The position numbers and the translations under genes were made by a program. This document shows positions 16,718 through 25,218 of a DNA stretch of 64,000 nt, in pieces; position 1 is the first letter of the stretch, and each line of letters starts with the position of its first letter. This DNA comes from CBDEGU01 sp965238045. GTDB taxonomy: Bacteria > Acidobacteriota > Terriglobia > Bryobacterales > UBA6623. Below the pieces are notes generated by a model. That model did no database searches and was not told the DNA's origin. It saw only the letters and a program-made list of their open reading frames with translations. Location: contig CBDEGU010000012.1 of the NCBI GenBank assembly GCA_965238045.1, forward strand, positions 2,294,001 to 2,358,000, read 5' to 3'.

Positions 16718-17473
16718 ATGTCCTCATCCGGCGTCCCCCAGTTACCCGTCGCTCTGGTGACCGGAGCCAGCCGCGGCATCGGCCGCGGTATCGCGCTCGA
16801 ACTCGCCAAGACACACCGCCTGGTCGCTACCTATCGCGCACGCGAAGACGCCGCCCAGTCCTTGCGCCAAGAGACCGGCGCCGAGATCTTCAAGCTCAAT
16901 ATCGCCCGCGGCGCCGATCGCGACGCCGTGCTGGCGTTTTGCCGTGAGAAGTTCGGACGCCTCGACCTGCTGGTCAACAACGCCGGCATGGCGCCCGGCC
17001 AGCGTCTCGACCTTCTCGAAGCCAGCGAAGAGAGCTTCGACGAAGTCCTCAACGTGAACCTCAAAGGTCCCTACTTCTTGACGCAAGCCGCGGCCCGCTG
17101 GATGCGGGAGAGTCAGTCGGGACGGATCGTCTTCATCACGTCGATTTCGTCCTACGCCTCGTCGCCGAATCGCGGAGAATACTGTGTCTCGAAAGCCGGC
17201 CTGAGCATGACGGTCAAGCTCTTCGCCGACCGCCTTGCTTCCGACGGCATCGGCGTCTTCGAAATCCGCCCCGGCATCATTCGCACCGACATGGTCGCCC
17301 CGGTCGTCGCCAAATACGAGAAGCGGATCGCCGAAGGGCTCCTGCCCCAGTCACGCATGGGAGAGGTCACCGACATCGCCCGCGCCGTTCGGGCCATCGC
17401 CGACGGCCTGCTCGACTACGCCACCGGCCAGGTGCTCGACCTTGATGGCGGCTTTCACTTGCACAGGCTTTAG
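16718..17473 (+). CDS. short-chain dehydrogenase/reductase (FabG-like)
   Basis: 251 residues. The Rossmann motif TGASRGIGRGIALELA (about 17-32), the NNAG motif in LLVNNAGMAP, the catalytic Ser in VFITSISSYASSP and the YCVSKAG YxxxK pair are all present, with a GGFHL C-terminus typical of FabG-like 3-oxoacyl-ACP reductases and sugar/steroid SDRs. NAD(P)H-dependent oxidoreduction of a keto or hydroxyl group in the cytoplasm. There is no fatty acid gene context, so the substrate is open. The ATG at 16718 was chosen over an upstream TTG. Confidence 0.88.
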   Translation: MSSSGVPQLPVALVTGASRGIGRGIALELAKTHRLVATYRAREDAAQSLRQETGAEIFKLNIARGADRDAVLAFCREKFGRLDLLVNNAGMAPGQRLDLLEASEESFDEVLNVNLKGPYFLTQAAARWMRESQSGRIVFITSISSYASSPNRGEYCVSKAGLSMTVKLFADRLASDGIGVFEIRPGIIRTDMVAPVVAKYEKRIAEGLLPQSRMGEVTDIARAVRAIADGLLDYATGQVLDLDGGFHLHRL

Positions 17474-17491
17474 GGCGCTGGCCGCCGGCCA

Positions 17492-18712
17492 TCAGATGCC
17501 CGGAACCAGTACATCCACCCCGATCGCGTCGTGGTCCGAGAGCGGCGGCCTGCGTCCCTCCCGAAACTGACGCAGAATGACCGGGTCCCGCGTCTGCAAT
17601 CCTCGTGTGGCGAACCAGTCGATCTTGAGCGGACATTTGCCGTCATGATTGCGCAGCGCCCAGCGAATGAAGGCGAAGCACCAGGCCGGCACCCACTCCC
17701 CTAAATTCTGACGCGTCTTCACATCGTCGACGTCGTAGGAAGTGGTTCGCTCGCCCAGCCGGTTGCAGTTTCGGAAGTCGAACCCGCGGTCTTCCAGCAG
17801 CTGGAATAACTCTCGTTCGAAGCGGTTGTAGGGGTGCAAATAGTGGTTGTCGATTGTATTGTCGATCCCCATGAACACACGCCGCCAAAATCCCATGATG
17901 GCGAAGAAGGCCCGCGAGGAGTTATAGGTGGTCGTGTTCCAGTCGCCGCCGATGATCGCCGGTTTCCCCGCCGGAAGCGCGTCGAGCACGTCGCGCATCT
18001 GGTCGCGCCGGTGCCGCTGCGTTGACTGCGCGTCCAGGTGCACGGCCACCACGGTCCACTCGCAGTTTGGAAACTCAATCCCCGCAACAATCGCGGTTTG
18101 CTGGCCGAGCCGCTTTTCCCGGCCTCTCATCTTGTCCTTCCCGTTCTTCAGATGCACCGGCCGCACGCGCCGAATCGGATAACGGCTGAGAATCGCGTTG
18201 CCGTGCAGTCCCAGCTCGTTTTCATCCTCGGCGTCGTTCTCGATACCGGCCCCTTTGGCGAGGTTGAGATAACACGGAGAAAACGCGTAGTAGAGCCCCA
18301 GTTCGCGGGCCAGTTCCTCGGCCACATGCCGGTTGCCCGAGCGCGCCATACCCACGTCGGTCTCGGTCAGCAGCAGGACATCGCTCGAAGCCAGATAAGG
18401 ATCATTGCGGAAAACTTCGAGCTGGCCGTCGAGTTCAATTCCGCGCTCCAGATTCCAGGCCACGAACCGGTAGCTCTCTCCCGGCTCGGCCGCCGCCGGG
18501 CTGAAATCACCCTTCTCGGGCGACTCCAGCACCTTCCTGGCCACCGCGGCCAGCTCGCGGTATCTGGGATGACGCAACAACTCCTCGGTCGACTGGCACT
18601 GGGCCAGCTCCCCGAAATGAGGGTACAACTGGTCGCGAATGATGCGATGGATTTCGCGGGCGGAAGTCTCGTTCGCGGCGGCGCGCTGATTCATGAGGCT
18701 GGCATCATCCAC
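17492..18712 (-). CDS. endonuclease/exonuclease/phosphatase (EEP) superfamily protein
   Basis: 406 residues without a signal peptide. After a helical N-terminal 80 residues, the EEP core shows FVAWNLERG, the metal-binding Glu in LLLTETDVG, NAILSRYPI, VAVHLD, IIGGDWNTTT (catalytic Asp/Asn) and the terminal SDHDAIGV (catalytic His). Members hydrolyse phosphodiester or phosphomonoester bonds with Mg2+. The exact substrate (nucleic acid, inositol phosphate or lipid) cannot be told. Convergent with the SDR gene, only 18 bases apart. Confidence 0.85.
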   Translation of the reverse strand: MDDASLMNQRAAANETSAREIHRIIRDQLYPHFGELAQCQSTEELLRHPRYRELAAVARKVLESPEKGDFSPAAAEPGESYRFVAWNLERGIELDGQLEVFRNDPYLASSDVLLLTETDVGMARSGNRHVAEELARELGLYYAFSPCYLNLAKGAGIENDAEDENELGLHGNAILSRYPIRRVRPVHLKNGKDKMRGREKRLGQQTAIVAGIEFPNCEWTVVAVHLDAQSTQRHRRDQMRDVLDALPAGKPAIIGGDWNTTTYNSSRAFFAIMGFWRRVFMGIDNTIDNHYLHPYNRFERELFQLLEDRGFDFRNCNRLGERTTSYDVDDVKTRQNLGEWVPAWCFAFIRWALRNHDGKCPLKIDWFATRGLQTRDPVILRQFREGRRPPLSDHDAIGVDVLVPGI

Positions 18713-18951
18713 TGCGGGCCGAACGAGTCCTAAAACTCATTCTAGCCGCGCCCGCCGAGGGCTGTCACAGCACGTCTCTCACAATGCGGCTGTCACAACA
18801 CAGGCGCAAGCCAAGCATCCTCACGTGCAACGGACGTTTCTATCCATGTCCGCCCCATAGGCGAAGGGCGCCATCCCATTTCCCCGCGATAAACAAACAA
18901 GGCTCGGCAAATAGGGCTAAGTGAAAATGCCTATGGCTACATTCCCGCCCA

Positions 18952-19941
18952 GATGGGTATTCACTTGACTCAGGTGACCACAAGATGTAGGATCTTGGAA
19001 AATGGAAGATTATCCGCGGAATCTGGCCGAGGTCGAGGCGCGTTTCGCCAACGAGCAGGCCTGTCGGGAGTATCTGTGTCAACTCCGCTGGCCGGAGGGT
19101 TTTCGTTGTCCGCGATGCGGGCATGACAAAACCTGGGCGGTACGCACGGTGCTGCTTATTTCAAGACACCCGCAAACCGCTCCAGAGCTGGTTTCGAGCC
19201 ATGTGGTGGCTCACCAGCCAGAAGAACGGGGCCAGCGCACTGGGATTGCAACGAGCGTTGGGCCTGGGCAGCTACAAGACGGCCTGGACTTGGTTGCACA
19301 AGCTCCGGCGCGCTATGGTACGGCCCGGACGCGACCGGCTCAGCGGGCGCGTTGAGGTTGACGAGACCTACTTAGGAGCCCTGGAGGAGGGCGTGCGGGG
19401 CCGCCAAACCGACGCGAAAGCGCTGATTGCAGTAGCGGCCGAGGAAGATGGCGCAGGCATCGGACGAATTCGGATGCGCACGATTCCGAACGCCTCCGGG
19501 GACAGCTTGATGGCCTTCGTTGGCGAGTCGGTCGAACCCGGCAGCGTGGTCCACACCGACGGTTGGCTGGGTTACGGGCCACTCGAAAGCGACGGCTATC
19601 GCCACGAGGTGAGCTACCTGGACGGGCAACCGGCGCGGGCCTCGGAACTGCTCCCCCGCGTTCATCGCGTGGTGTCGTTGCTGAAGCGCTGGATACTGGG
19701 TACGCATCAAGGAGCCGTCAGCCACGAGCATCTCGACTCCTACCTCGACGAATTCACCTTCCGCTTCAACCGCCGCAAGTCCAGAAGTCGAGGCAAGCTC
19801 TTCTACCGCCTGGTGCAGCAGGCCGTCGCCGTCCAACCGGTGCCCTACAAGTCGCTGGTCGGAGGCACCGCAACACATGCTACGGACAACCACAACATGT
19901 AGGGGCTATTTCAAAATACCTGAGTCAAGTGAATACCCATC
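18952..19941 (+). mobile_element. IS1595-type element with 8-bp target duplication
   Basis: 990 bp. The ends are perfect inverted repeats of at least 22 bases (left starts GATGGGTATTCACTTGACTC; right end mirrors it). The host octamer CCCGCCCA is duplicated at 18944-18951 and 19942-19949. An 8-bp duplication fits IS1595. It sits only 29 bases before the next gene's ATG, so it very likely separates that gene from its promoter. Confidence 0.93.
19002..19902 (+). pseudogene. IS1595-family transposase, internally deleted
   Basis: The first frame (from ATG 19002) gives the N-terminus with half of a zinc ribbon (FRCPRCGHDKTW) and then goes off. The second frame picks up at FQDTRKPLQSWFRAMWWLTSQKNGASALGLQRALGL and carries the DDE domain (VEVDETYLG, VHTDGWLGYG, SELLPRVHRVVSLLKRWILGTHQGAVS, EFTFRFNRR). 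The second CxxC of the ribbon and the TAGTI-type segment are missing. So there is a deletion of some tens of bases plus a frame change. The transposase is probably dead, while the ends are intact. Confidence 0.88.
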
Positions 19942-19970
19942 CCCGCCCAAACCGCTAGCATCAAAACTCT

Positions 19971-20408
19971 ATGTCCGAAACTGAAACTGCCCTGTCGGCT
20001 TCGGCGGGTCTCGCCGAAGACGACGCGGGCGGGCCGAGGCGTCCCCAGCAGCATACCTCGCTGTACTCGGTCGGACTGGTCGTTCTGAGCACTCTTGTCG
20101 GGGCGGCGGCGCAGATTCTGCTGCGCTCCGGCGCCGGCCGCATCGAAGGCGCCGGTCTTGCGGATCTGCTCACCAATGTTCCTCTCATCGCCGGATACGG
20201 CTGCCTGGGAATCAACACGATTCTGATCACGCTTGCCTTTCGCGGCGGACAGCTCTCCGTCCTGTATCCGATCATTTCTCTCACCTATGTCTGGGTCACG
20301 CTTCTCGCGCCCATGTACTTCGATGATGTCGTCACGACGGTCAAAGTCATGGGTCTCGTCCTCATCATCCTGGGAGTGTCGTTTATCGGCGCCGGGAGTC
20401 GCCGATGA
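19971..20408 (+). CDS. SMR/EamA-like half-transporter, subunit 1
   Basis: 145 residues: a soluble charged N-terminus of about 30 residues, then four predicted helices (SVGLVVLSTLVGAAAQILLR; GYGCLGINTILITLAF; LSVLYPIISLTYVWVTLLAPM; VVTTVKVMGLVLIILGVSFIG). The YPIISLTYVWVTL helix and size resemble small multidrug resistance proteins and the ArnE/ArnF-type lipid-carrier flippases. It overlaps the next gene by four bases (ATGA), so the two are probably made together as a heterodimer. The IS1595-type element ends 29 bases before the start. Confidence 0.75.
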   Translation: MSETETALSASAGLAEDDAGGPRRPQQHTSLYSVGLVVLSTLVGAAAQILLRSGAGRIEGAGLADLLTNVPLIAGYGCLGINTILITLAFRGGQLSVLYPIISLTYVWVTLLAPMYFDDVVTTVKVMGLVLIILGVSFIGAGSRR

Positions 20409-20752
20409 CCACGCCGATTTCCTCCATCATCCTCGTGCTCATCGCCAGCGTGATTGGTTCTCTCGCCATGGCGGCCCTCAAGAGCGGCGCCGACCACATG
20501 CGTCTTTCCCGCAAGGCCGCCGGCTATCGCATTGCCGGAGGGATCGCGCTCTTCCTGGCGTCGTCGGTACTCTACGTCATGGGCATCCGGAAAGGAAGCC
20601 TGACGGTTCTCTATCCGATGGTTTCGCTCGGATACGTATGGGCGATGCTGTGGGGGCGTCTGTTCTTCCATGAACGGCTGAATCGAAACAAAGTGATCGG
20701 CCTCTGTCTTGTCGTCGCGGGCGTCGTCTTCATCGGGATGGGCAGGGGCTGA
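20405..20752 (+). CDS. SMR/EamA-like half-transporter, subunit 2
   Basis: 115 residues, four helices: SSIILVLIASVIGSLAMAAL, YRIAGGIALFLASSVLYVMG, LTVLYPMVSLGYVWAMLWG and VIGLCLVVAGVVFIGMG. It mirrors subunit 1 (LTVLYPMVSLGYVWAM vs LSVLYPIISLTYVWVT), which suggests origin by duplication and a dual-topology-type heterodimer. Likely exports a small amphipathic or lipid-linked substrate; the neighbouring asparagine synthetase remnant hints at a former cell-envelope or glycan cluster. Confidence 0.75.
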   Translation: MTTPISSIILVLIASVIGSLAMAALKSGADHMRLSRKAAGYRIAGGIALFLASSVLYVMGIRKGSLTVLYPMVSLGYVWAMLWGRLFFHERLNRNKVIGLCLVVAGVVFIGMGRG

Positions 20753-20821
20753 GCTGGGCCGCCTCCGGTATCACCCGCCGCCCATTCGTCGTAAGGTGTC
20801 TCTCGTGACCCGAGGCCGCTG

Positions 20822-20941
20822 ATGTGTGGAATTGCCGGCATCGTCGAATCCGGCCAGCCTCCTGACAAACTCCGAAACCGTTTGGGCCGTTGCCGCGGGG
20901 CGTCGCAAGACTCTGACGAAATCCGCGGGCGTCTCGCCGGT
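20822..20941 (+). pseudogene. 5' remnant of an asparagine synthetase / class II glutamine amidotransferase gene
   Basis: The ATG is followed by CGIAGIVESG, the near-invariant N-terminus of AsnB-type enzymes in which Cys2 is the glutaminase nucleophile after Met removal. The expected continuation ('RRGPDdeG'-type motif) is absent; the frame soon becomes low-quality and reaches a hairpin at 20942. It lies 70 bases after the transporter pair and on the same strand. Only about 20-40 codons survive, so a deletion removed the rest. Confidence 0.5.
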
Positions 20942-20973
20942 TTAGCAGCCCGTGGCACGAGTCGGGCTGCTAA
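20942..20973. terminator. hairpin at the end of the monooxygenase-like gene
   Basis: TTAGCAGCCCG (20942-20952) and CGGGCTGCTAA (20963-20973) pair perfectly over 11 bp with a 10-base loop, overlapping the stop codon of the minus-strand gene. No T-run follows on either strand, so it is a weak or Rho-assisted terminator candidate. Confidence 0.45.
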
Positions 20974-21278
20974 GCCCCGATCTGCTTCGAAGCTGCTTCT
21001 TCGTAGACTTTGTGGCTGGGACGAGATGCCAGAATCGATTCCGCGCCCCACTTGGTTACGTTCCGAAACGTTTCGGACCGGATGAAGTTTTCGAAATCCG
21101 AGCGGTCTTTCCACTCCGATATAATGAGGTAAAATTGGGGGTCAAAGACATCTTTCATCAAATGGGTCTTCACGTGGCCCGGGGTTTGATTGAGCGCTTC
21201 GACCACCAGGGCGCACTTTTTCACAAATGGTTCCTCTTTGCCCTCAAGAACTTCATAATTCATTCCAACCGTGACCAT
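20970..21278 (-). CDS. ABM-domain (antibiotic biosynthesis monooxygenase-like) protein
   Basis: About 102 residues from ATG 21278, with GGAGAGGAGAC upstream; the frame extends to 21308 without a ribosome site. The dimeric alpha+beta-barrel fold pattern is visible: VTVGMNYEVLEGKEEPFVKKCALVVEALNQTPGHVKTHLMKDV, then FYLIISEWKDRSDFENFIRSETF. Similar small proteins include heme-degrading monooxygenases (HmoA-like) and stress-response ABM proteins. Catalytic residues vary in this family, so function is only suggested. Confidence 0.75.
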   Translation of the reverse strand: MVTVGMNYEVLEGKEEPFVKKCALVVEALNQTPGHVKTHLMKDVFDPQFYLIISEWKDRSDFENFIRSETFRNVTKWGAESILASRPSHKVYEEAASKQIGA

Positions 21279-21356
21279 GGATGTCTCCTCTCCATCAGGA
21301 TCGGCCAAGTCGTCCGCCAGTGTTAGCGAGAGACGATCGCCCGCCCGGCGCTTGCC

Positions 21357-21830
21357 CTAAGACGAGGCCCTAGCTCCAGCCCGCTCCCGGATCGCGTCCC
21401 GCGCTTCGGCCTGGGCTTCTCGTTTCTTGACGGCATCGCGTTTGTCGTAATGCTTCTTGCCCTTGGCCAGCGCCAGCTCGCACTTGACGCGACCTTGCTT
21501 GAGGTAGATCCTCGTGGGGATGAGCGTCAGGCCCTTCTCGCGCGTCTTTCCGATGAGGCGCCGGATCTCCCGGCGGTGGGCGAGCAGCTTGCGGGGACGC
21601 ACCGGATTGTGATTCTCGCGATTGGCGGGTTCATACGAACTGATGTGGGCGTTCATGAGCCAAAGTTCGTTGTCCCGGATCGTGCCGTAGGCGTCGACAA
21701 GCTGTATCTTGCCGTTGCGGGCGGACTTGACCTCGCTGCCGGTGAGCACCATCCCGGTTTCGAGGCGATCCTGCAAGAAATAGTCGTGACGAGCCTTGCG
21801 ATTCTCGGCGAGAAGTTTGATGCCCTCCAT
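21357..21830 (-). CDS. smpB: SsrA-binding protein
   Basis: About 157 residues from the Met at 21830; an extended frame to 21887 would place the start 6 bases from the divergent gene and is unlikely. The family signature is clear: LLAENRKARHDYFLQDRLETGMVLTGSEVKSARNG, then HISSYEPANRENHNPVRPRKLLAHRREI and the basic C-terminal tail GKKHYDKRDAVKKREAQ. SmpB binds tmRNA and takes it to stalled ribosomes for trans-translation. No tmRNA gene was recognised in this window. Confidence 0.93.
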   Translation of the reverse strand: MEGIKLLAENRKARHDYFLQDRLETGMVLTGSEVKSARNGKIQLVDAYGTIRDNELWLMNAHISSYEPANRENHNPVRPRKLLAHRREIRRLIGKTREKGLTLIPTRIYLKQGRVKCELALAKGKKHYDKRDAVKKREAQAEARDAIRERAGARASS

Positions 21831-21893
21831 CCTGCTGTCTTGGGACTTTCGCATTAGCATCAACGCCTGAGGGCCGTTCACCGTCAAACAATT

Positions 21894-24392
21894 ATGATGA
21901 ACTGTATCATCATGGCATCTTCGACTTGTGCCGGTGCGATGACCAATCAGGCGGCCTCCCGGCTCGCCGGGCCTCGAACCTTAGCCCGTCCCCGGCGCGC
22001 TTGGCGGCTCACCCGCTATCTCTCGCTGCTGGTTGTCCTGCTGCTCGGCATGGCCCCGGCGTCGCCCGTGATCGCCGGTGGCCGCAAGGCCAAGAAGCTC
22101 TACAAGCAGGGGCGCAAAGCGGAAATGGCCAAGAACTACGACAGAGCGCTCGAACTCTACGAGATGGCCGCCGCCCAGCGAGCGAACGATCCGGTCTACA
22201 TGCTGGCCGTGCGCCGCACACGCTTTGTCGCCGGACAGGCCCACGTCGACCGCGGCCGCCGCATTCGCCTTGAGGGCCGCTTCGAAGAGGCCGGCGCCGA
22301 ATTCCAGCGTGCCCTTGAACTGGATCCGGCCTCGAGCGTCGCCGAACAGGAGCGGAAACGAACGATCGAGATGATCGAAATACGTGACAAGGCGGGCGGC
22401 GATCCAGACGAAGCCATGCTTTCGCCCCTGGAGAAGGAGCGTCTCGATCGCGAGAAACGCGTCTCCCGGCTCAAGCAGTCGCCGGTATTGAAACCCATCT
22501 CCTCGCGGCGTCTCAAGGAGCTAACCTTCCGCAATCAAGACAGCAAGGTTATCTTCGAGACGATCGGCAAACTCGCCGGCATCAATGTTCTGTTTGATTC
22601 CGATTATGAGGACAAGAAGATCAGCATCGAGCTTCTCAACGCCACGCTCTACGACGCGCTCGACTATGTGAGCCTGCTGGCGGGCACCTTCTGGAAACCG
22701 ATCACTGACAACGCGATTTTCATCGCCGAGGACAGCCAAAACAAGCGGCGCGACTTCGGCGAAGAGGTGGTCAAGACATTCTATCTGACCAATGCCGCCA
22801 CGCCACAGGAGCTGCAAGAAGTCGCCACCGCCGTCCGCGGGCTCACCGACATCCGGCGCATCTTTCCGGTCAGTTCGATGAACGCCCTCATCGTGCGCGG
22901 ACCGAAAGACAAGATGGCCCTGGCCGAGAAAGTCATCGACGATGTAGACAAGGCGCGGCCAGAGGTCATTGTCGACATACTGGTGCTGGAAACGAGCAAA
23001 TCGTCGATGCGGGACCTGGGCGTGTCCCTTGTCTCGGGAGGAGCCGGAGGCATCGACATTCCGGTTTCGTTCACCGGGAGCGACGGCTCGGGCGGAGCCA
23101 TCCCCCTTTCCCAGCTCGGGAACCTGAGCAGCCGCGACTGGTCGACCATCCTGCCCGGCGGGATCGTGCAGGCCCTGATGAGCCGCTCGGACACGCGGCT
23201 GCTGCAGTCGCCCCGCATCCGCGCGGCGGATAATTTCCAGGCCAGTTTGCGCATCGGCCAGCGCATCCCGATCGCCACCGGCAGTTTCGGGTCCGGCATT
23301 GGCGCTGGCATCGGCGGCGGCATCCCGCTGGTCAACACCCAGTTTCAGTATCAGGAGATTGGCGTCAATATCGATTTGACACCCAAGATTCACAACGACA
23401 GCGAAATTTCCATGCACATCGAAGTGGAAGTTTCCAACGTGGCCGACTTCATCGAAATCGGCGGAATCCGCCAGCCGATCTTCGGTCAGCGGCGCGTGGC
23501 TCACGACATCCGGGTCAAGGAGGGCGAGGCGAGCATCCTGGGCGGTCTGCTGCAAACCCAGATTTTCAAGACGCGCTCGGGTCTGCCCATACTCGGCGAC
23601 ATCCCCTTCCTGGGGCGGCTCTTCAGCACCGAAAGCGAAGAGATCTCGGAAAGCGAAATTCTGATCGTTCTCATTCCCCACATCGTGCGCCTGCCCGACA
23701 TCAAGCAGCCCAACCTGCGCATGGTGGCCTCGGGAACCGAACAAGTATTCCGGGTTCGCTACGAGCAGGAGGGCAACGACGAATCTCCGCTTCGCACCGT
23801 GGGCGCCGATGCTCCCGGCGAGACGAGTCCCGCGACCGTGACCGCCGCGGCGCCCGGCCCGGCCACGCCAGCTCCGGTCACGCCAGCCACGCCGCCAGCT
23901 CCCGCTCCGGCCGGCCCGGCGCCAACCGCGACGATCGAGGCGCCAGCGGCTCCGACCGAGCCAGCGCAACCTGCCTCGGGTCCCCAGCTCGCGCTCCAGC
24001 CCGCGGCCCCCGAGCTGACGGTGGGCGGACAATTAGAGATCCAGTTGCTCGTCCAGAACGTCAAGCAGCTCTTCGGCATGCCGATGCGCATCCGCTACGA
24101 TCAGAAGGTCGTCAAACTCGTCGATATCCGCAAGGGGATCTTCCTTGAGGGCGACGAGCAGGATCTCATCTTCTCGAAGAATATTCGCCACGTGGTCGGG
24201 CAGGCCGCGGTCAACATCTCGCGCTTCCCGGGCACGGGCGGACTTGACGGCAGCGGGGTCGTCGTGACGCTGGTCTTCGAGGGCGTTGCCGCGGGCACGT
24301 CGGATCTGCGGGTGGTCTCCTCCGGAGCCCGCGACGGCGAACGGAAGTTGCTGCAAATTAAGTCCGCGCAGGCAACGCTGACCGTTCAATGA
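21894..24392 (+). CDS. secretin (type II/IV pilus system) with TPR and C-terminal cohesin-like domain
   Basis: Up to 832 residues; the Met at 21939 is an equally good start and better separates the gene from smpB. A basic stretch and hydrophobic helix (LTRYLSLLVVLLLGMAPASPVIAGG) form the signal. A TPR-like region (about 65-135, AKNYDRALELYEMAAAQ; GRFEEAGAEFQRALELDP) follows. Secretin N-domains (GKLAGINVLFDSDY; MNALIVRGPKDKM) precede the outer-membrane secretin domain ending GLPILGDIPFLGRLFSTESEE. After a Pro/Ala-rich linker, a cohesin-like domain (LTVGGQLEIQLLVQNVKQLFGMPMRIRYD ... GSGVVVTLVFEGVAAG) closes the chain. The two pseudopilin genes follow at once, so this is the outer-membrane pore of a secretion or pilus machine. 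Confidence 0.9.
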   Translation: MMNCIIMASSTCAGAMTNQAASRLAGPRTLARPRRAWRLTRYLSLLVVLLLGMAPASPVIAGGRKAKKLYKQGRKAEMAKNYDRALELYEMAAAQRANDPVYMLAVRRTRFVAGQAHVDRGRRIRLEGRFEEAGAEFQRALELDPASSVAEQERKRTIEMIEIRDKAGGDPDEAMLSPLEKERLDREKRVSRLKQSPVLKPISSRRLKELTFRNQDSKVIFETIGKLAGINVLFDSDYEDKKISIELLNATLYDALDYVSLLAGTFWKPITDNAIFIAEDSQNKRRDFGEEVVKTFYLTNAATPQELQEVATAVRGLTDIRRIFPVSSMNALIVRGPKDKMALAEKVIDDVDKARPEVIVDILVLETSKSSMRDLGVSLVSGGAGGIDIPVSFTGSDGSGGAIPLSQLGNLSSRDWSTILPGGIVQALMSRSDTRLLQSPRIRAADNFQASLRIGQRIPIATGSFGSGIGAGIGGGIPLVNTQFQYQEIGVNIDLTPKIHNDSEISMHIEVEVSNVADFIEIGGIRQPIFGQRRVAHDIRVKEGEASILGGLLQTQIFKTRSGLPILGDIPFLGRLFSTESEEISESEILIVLIPHIVRLPDIKQPNLRMVASGTEQVFRVRYEQEGNDESPLRTVGADAPGETSPATVTAAAPGPATPAPVTPATPPAPAPAGPAPTATIEAPAAPTEPAQPASGPQLALQPAAPELTVGGQLEIQLLVQNVKQLFGMPMRIRYDQKVVKLVDIRKGIFLEGDEQDLIFSKNIRHVVGQAAVNISRFPGTGGLDGSGVVVTLVFEGVAAGTSDLRVVSSGARDGERKLLQIKSAQATLTVQ

Positions 24393-24411
24393 CGGGCCCA
24401 GACCCACCGCG

Positions 24412-25218
24412 ATGCGAGAGAGAGGCAAGATCATGCGGCGACCAGGCGAGCGGAAACTGGGCGAGCGGCGATCCGGCCTCACTCTGATCGAACTCATTGT
24501 CGCCTTCTCGATTCTGATGATTCTCTCGACCATCGCCTTGCCCCTGGTCAGGGTGAAGGTACAGCGGGAAAAAGAGCGCCTGCTGCGCCAGCGGCTCGAT
24601 GAAATTCGCACTACGATCGACCGCTACAAAGACATGGCCGATCAGGGCAGACTCGCCGAGATCGACCCGGAGAATCACGGCTACCCCGAAAGCCTTGAGA
24701 TCCTCGTCGAGGGAGTGCCGTTCAGCCCGGCCGGCGGCCCGGGCGGAATGAACCAGCCCGGCGCGTTTGGATCCGGCCAGGGAGCTTTCGGAAACCGCCG
24801 AGGCGGCGCCAGCGGAAATCGCTCGGGCGGCGCTTTTGGCGGCGGCAGCCCTCGCGGCGGTGGCTTTGGAGGCTCGCAGCGCGGGGTCGGAAGCTCGCAG
24901 GGCGGGTTTGGAGGCTCGCAGCGCGGGGTCGGAGGCTCGCAGAGCGGCTTTGGAAGCTCGCGGGGCGGCTTCGGCGCCAACCGCTCCGGCTCGCGTTCGT
25001 CTGGCATGGGTTCGGGCATGGGGATGGGCGAGGAAGAGCAGAAAATACGCTTCCTGCGCCGGATTCCCGTCGACCCGATGAGCGGCCTCGCCGACTGGGG
25101 GCTGCGAGATATGCAGGATGACCCCGATTCAACGAATTGGGGAGGGAACAATGTCTTTGATGTCTACTCAAAGAGCATGGACACGGCGCTCGATGGAACC
25201 TACTATCGCGACTGGTAA
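24412..25218 (+). CDS. prepilin-type protein with Gly/Ser-rich repeat insert
   Basis: 268 residues. The class III signal and N-terminal helix RRSGLTLIELIVAFSILMILSTIALPLV are typical of type II pseudopilins (cleavage before the Leu/Phe of the helix). A helical stretch follows (REKERLLRQRLDEIRTTIDRYKDMADQ). Then an unusual low-complexity insert of about 110 residues built from GGSQRGVGSSQGGFG-type units (24720-25020). The C-terminal IRFLRRIPVDPMSG and NNVFDVYSKSMDTALDGTYYRDW match the GspG-type 'VPxDPxTG ... DIYSxs ... YxDW' ending. It overlaps the next pseudopilin gene by 26 bases. Confidence 0.85.
   Translation: MRERGKIMRRPGERKLGERRSGLTLIELIVAFSILMILSTIALPLVRVKVQREKERLLRQRLDEIRTTIDRYKDMADQGRLAEIDPENHGYPESLEILVEGVPFSPAGGPGGMNQPGAFGSGQGAFGNRRGGASGNRSGGAFGGGSPRGGGFGGSQRGVGSSQGGFGGSQRGVGGSQSGFGSSRGGFGANRSGSRSSGMGSGMGMGEEEQKIRFLRRIPVDPMSGLADWGLRDMQDDPDSTNWGGNNVFDVYSKSMDTALDGTYYRDW

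Noticed and set aside
20942..20973. Strong intrinsic terminator
   Set aside because: The hairpin is real but lacks a following T-run, so it was only listed as a weak candidate.
22521..24032. Long minus-strand frame of 503 codons opposite the secretin gene
   Set aside because: It mirrors the secretin frame in GC-rich DNA and shows no family motif; the plus-strand gene is unmistakable.
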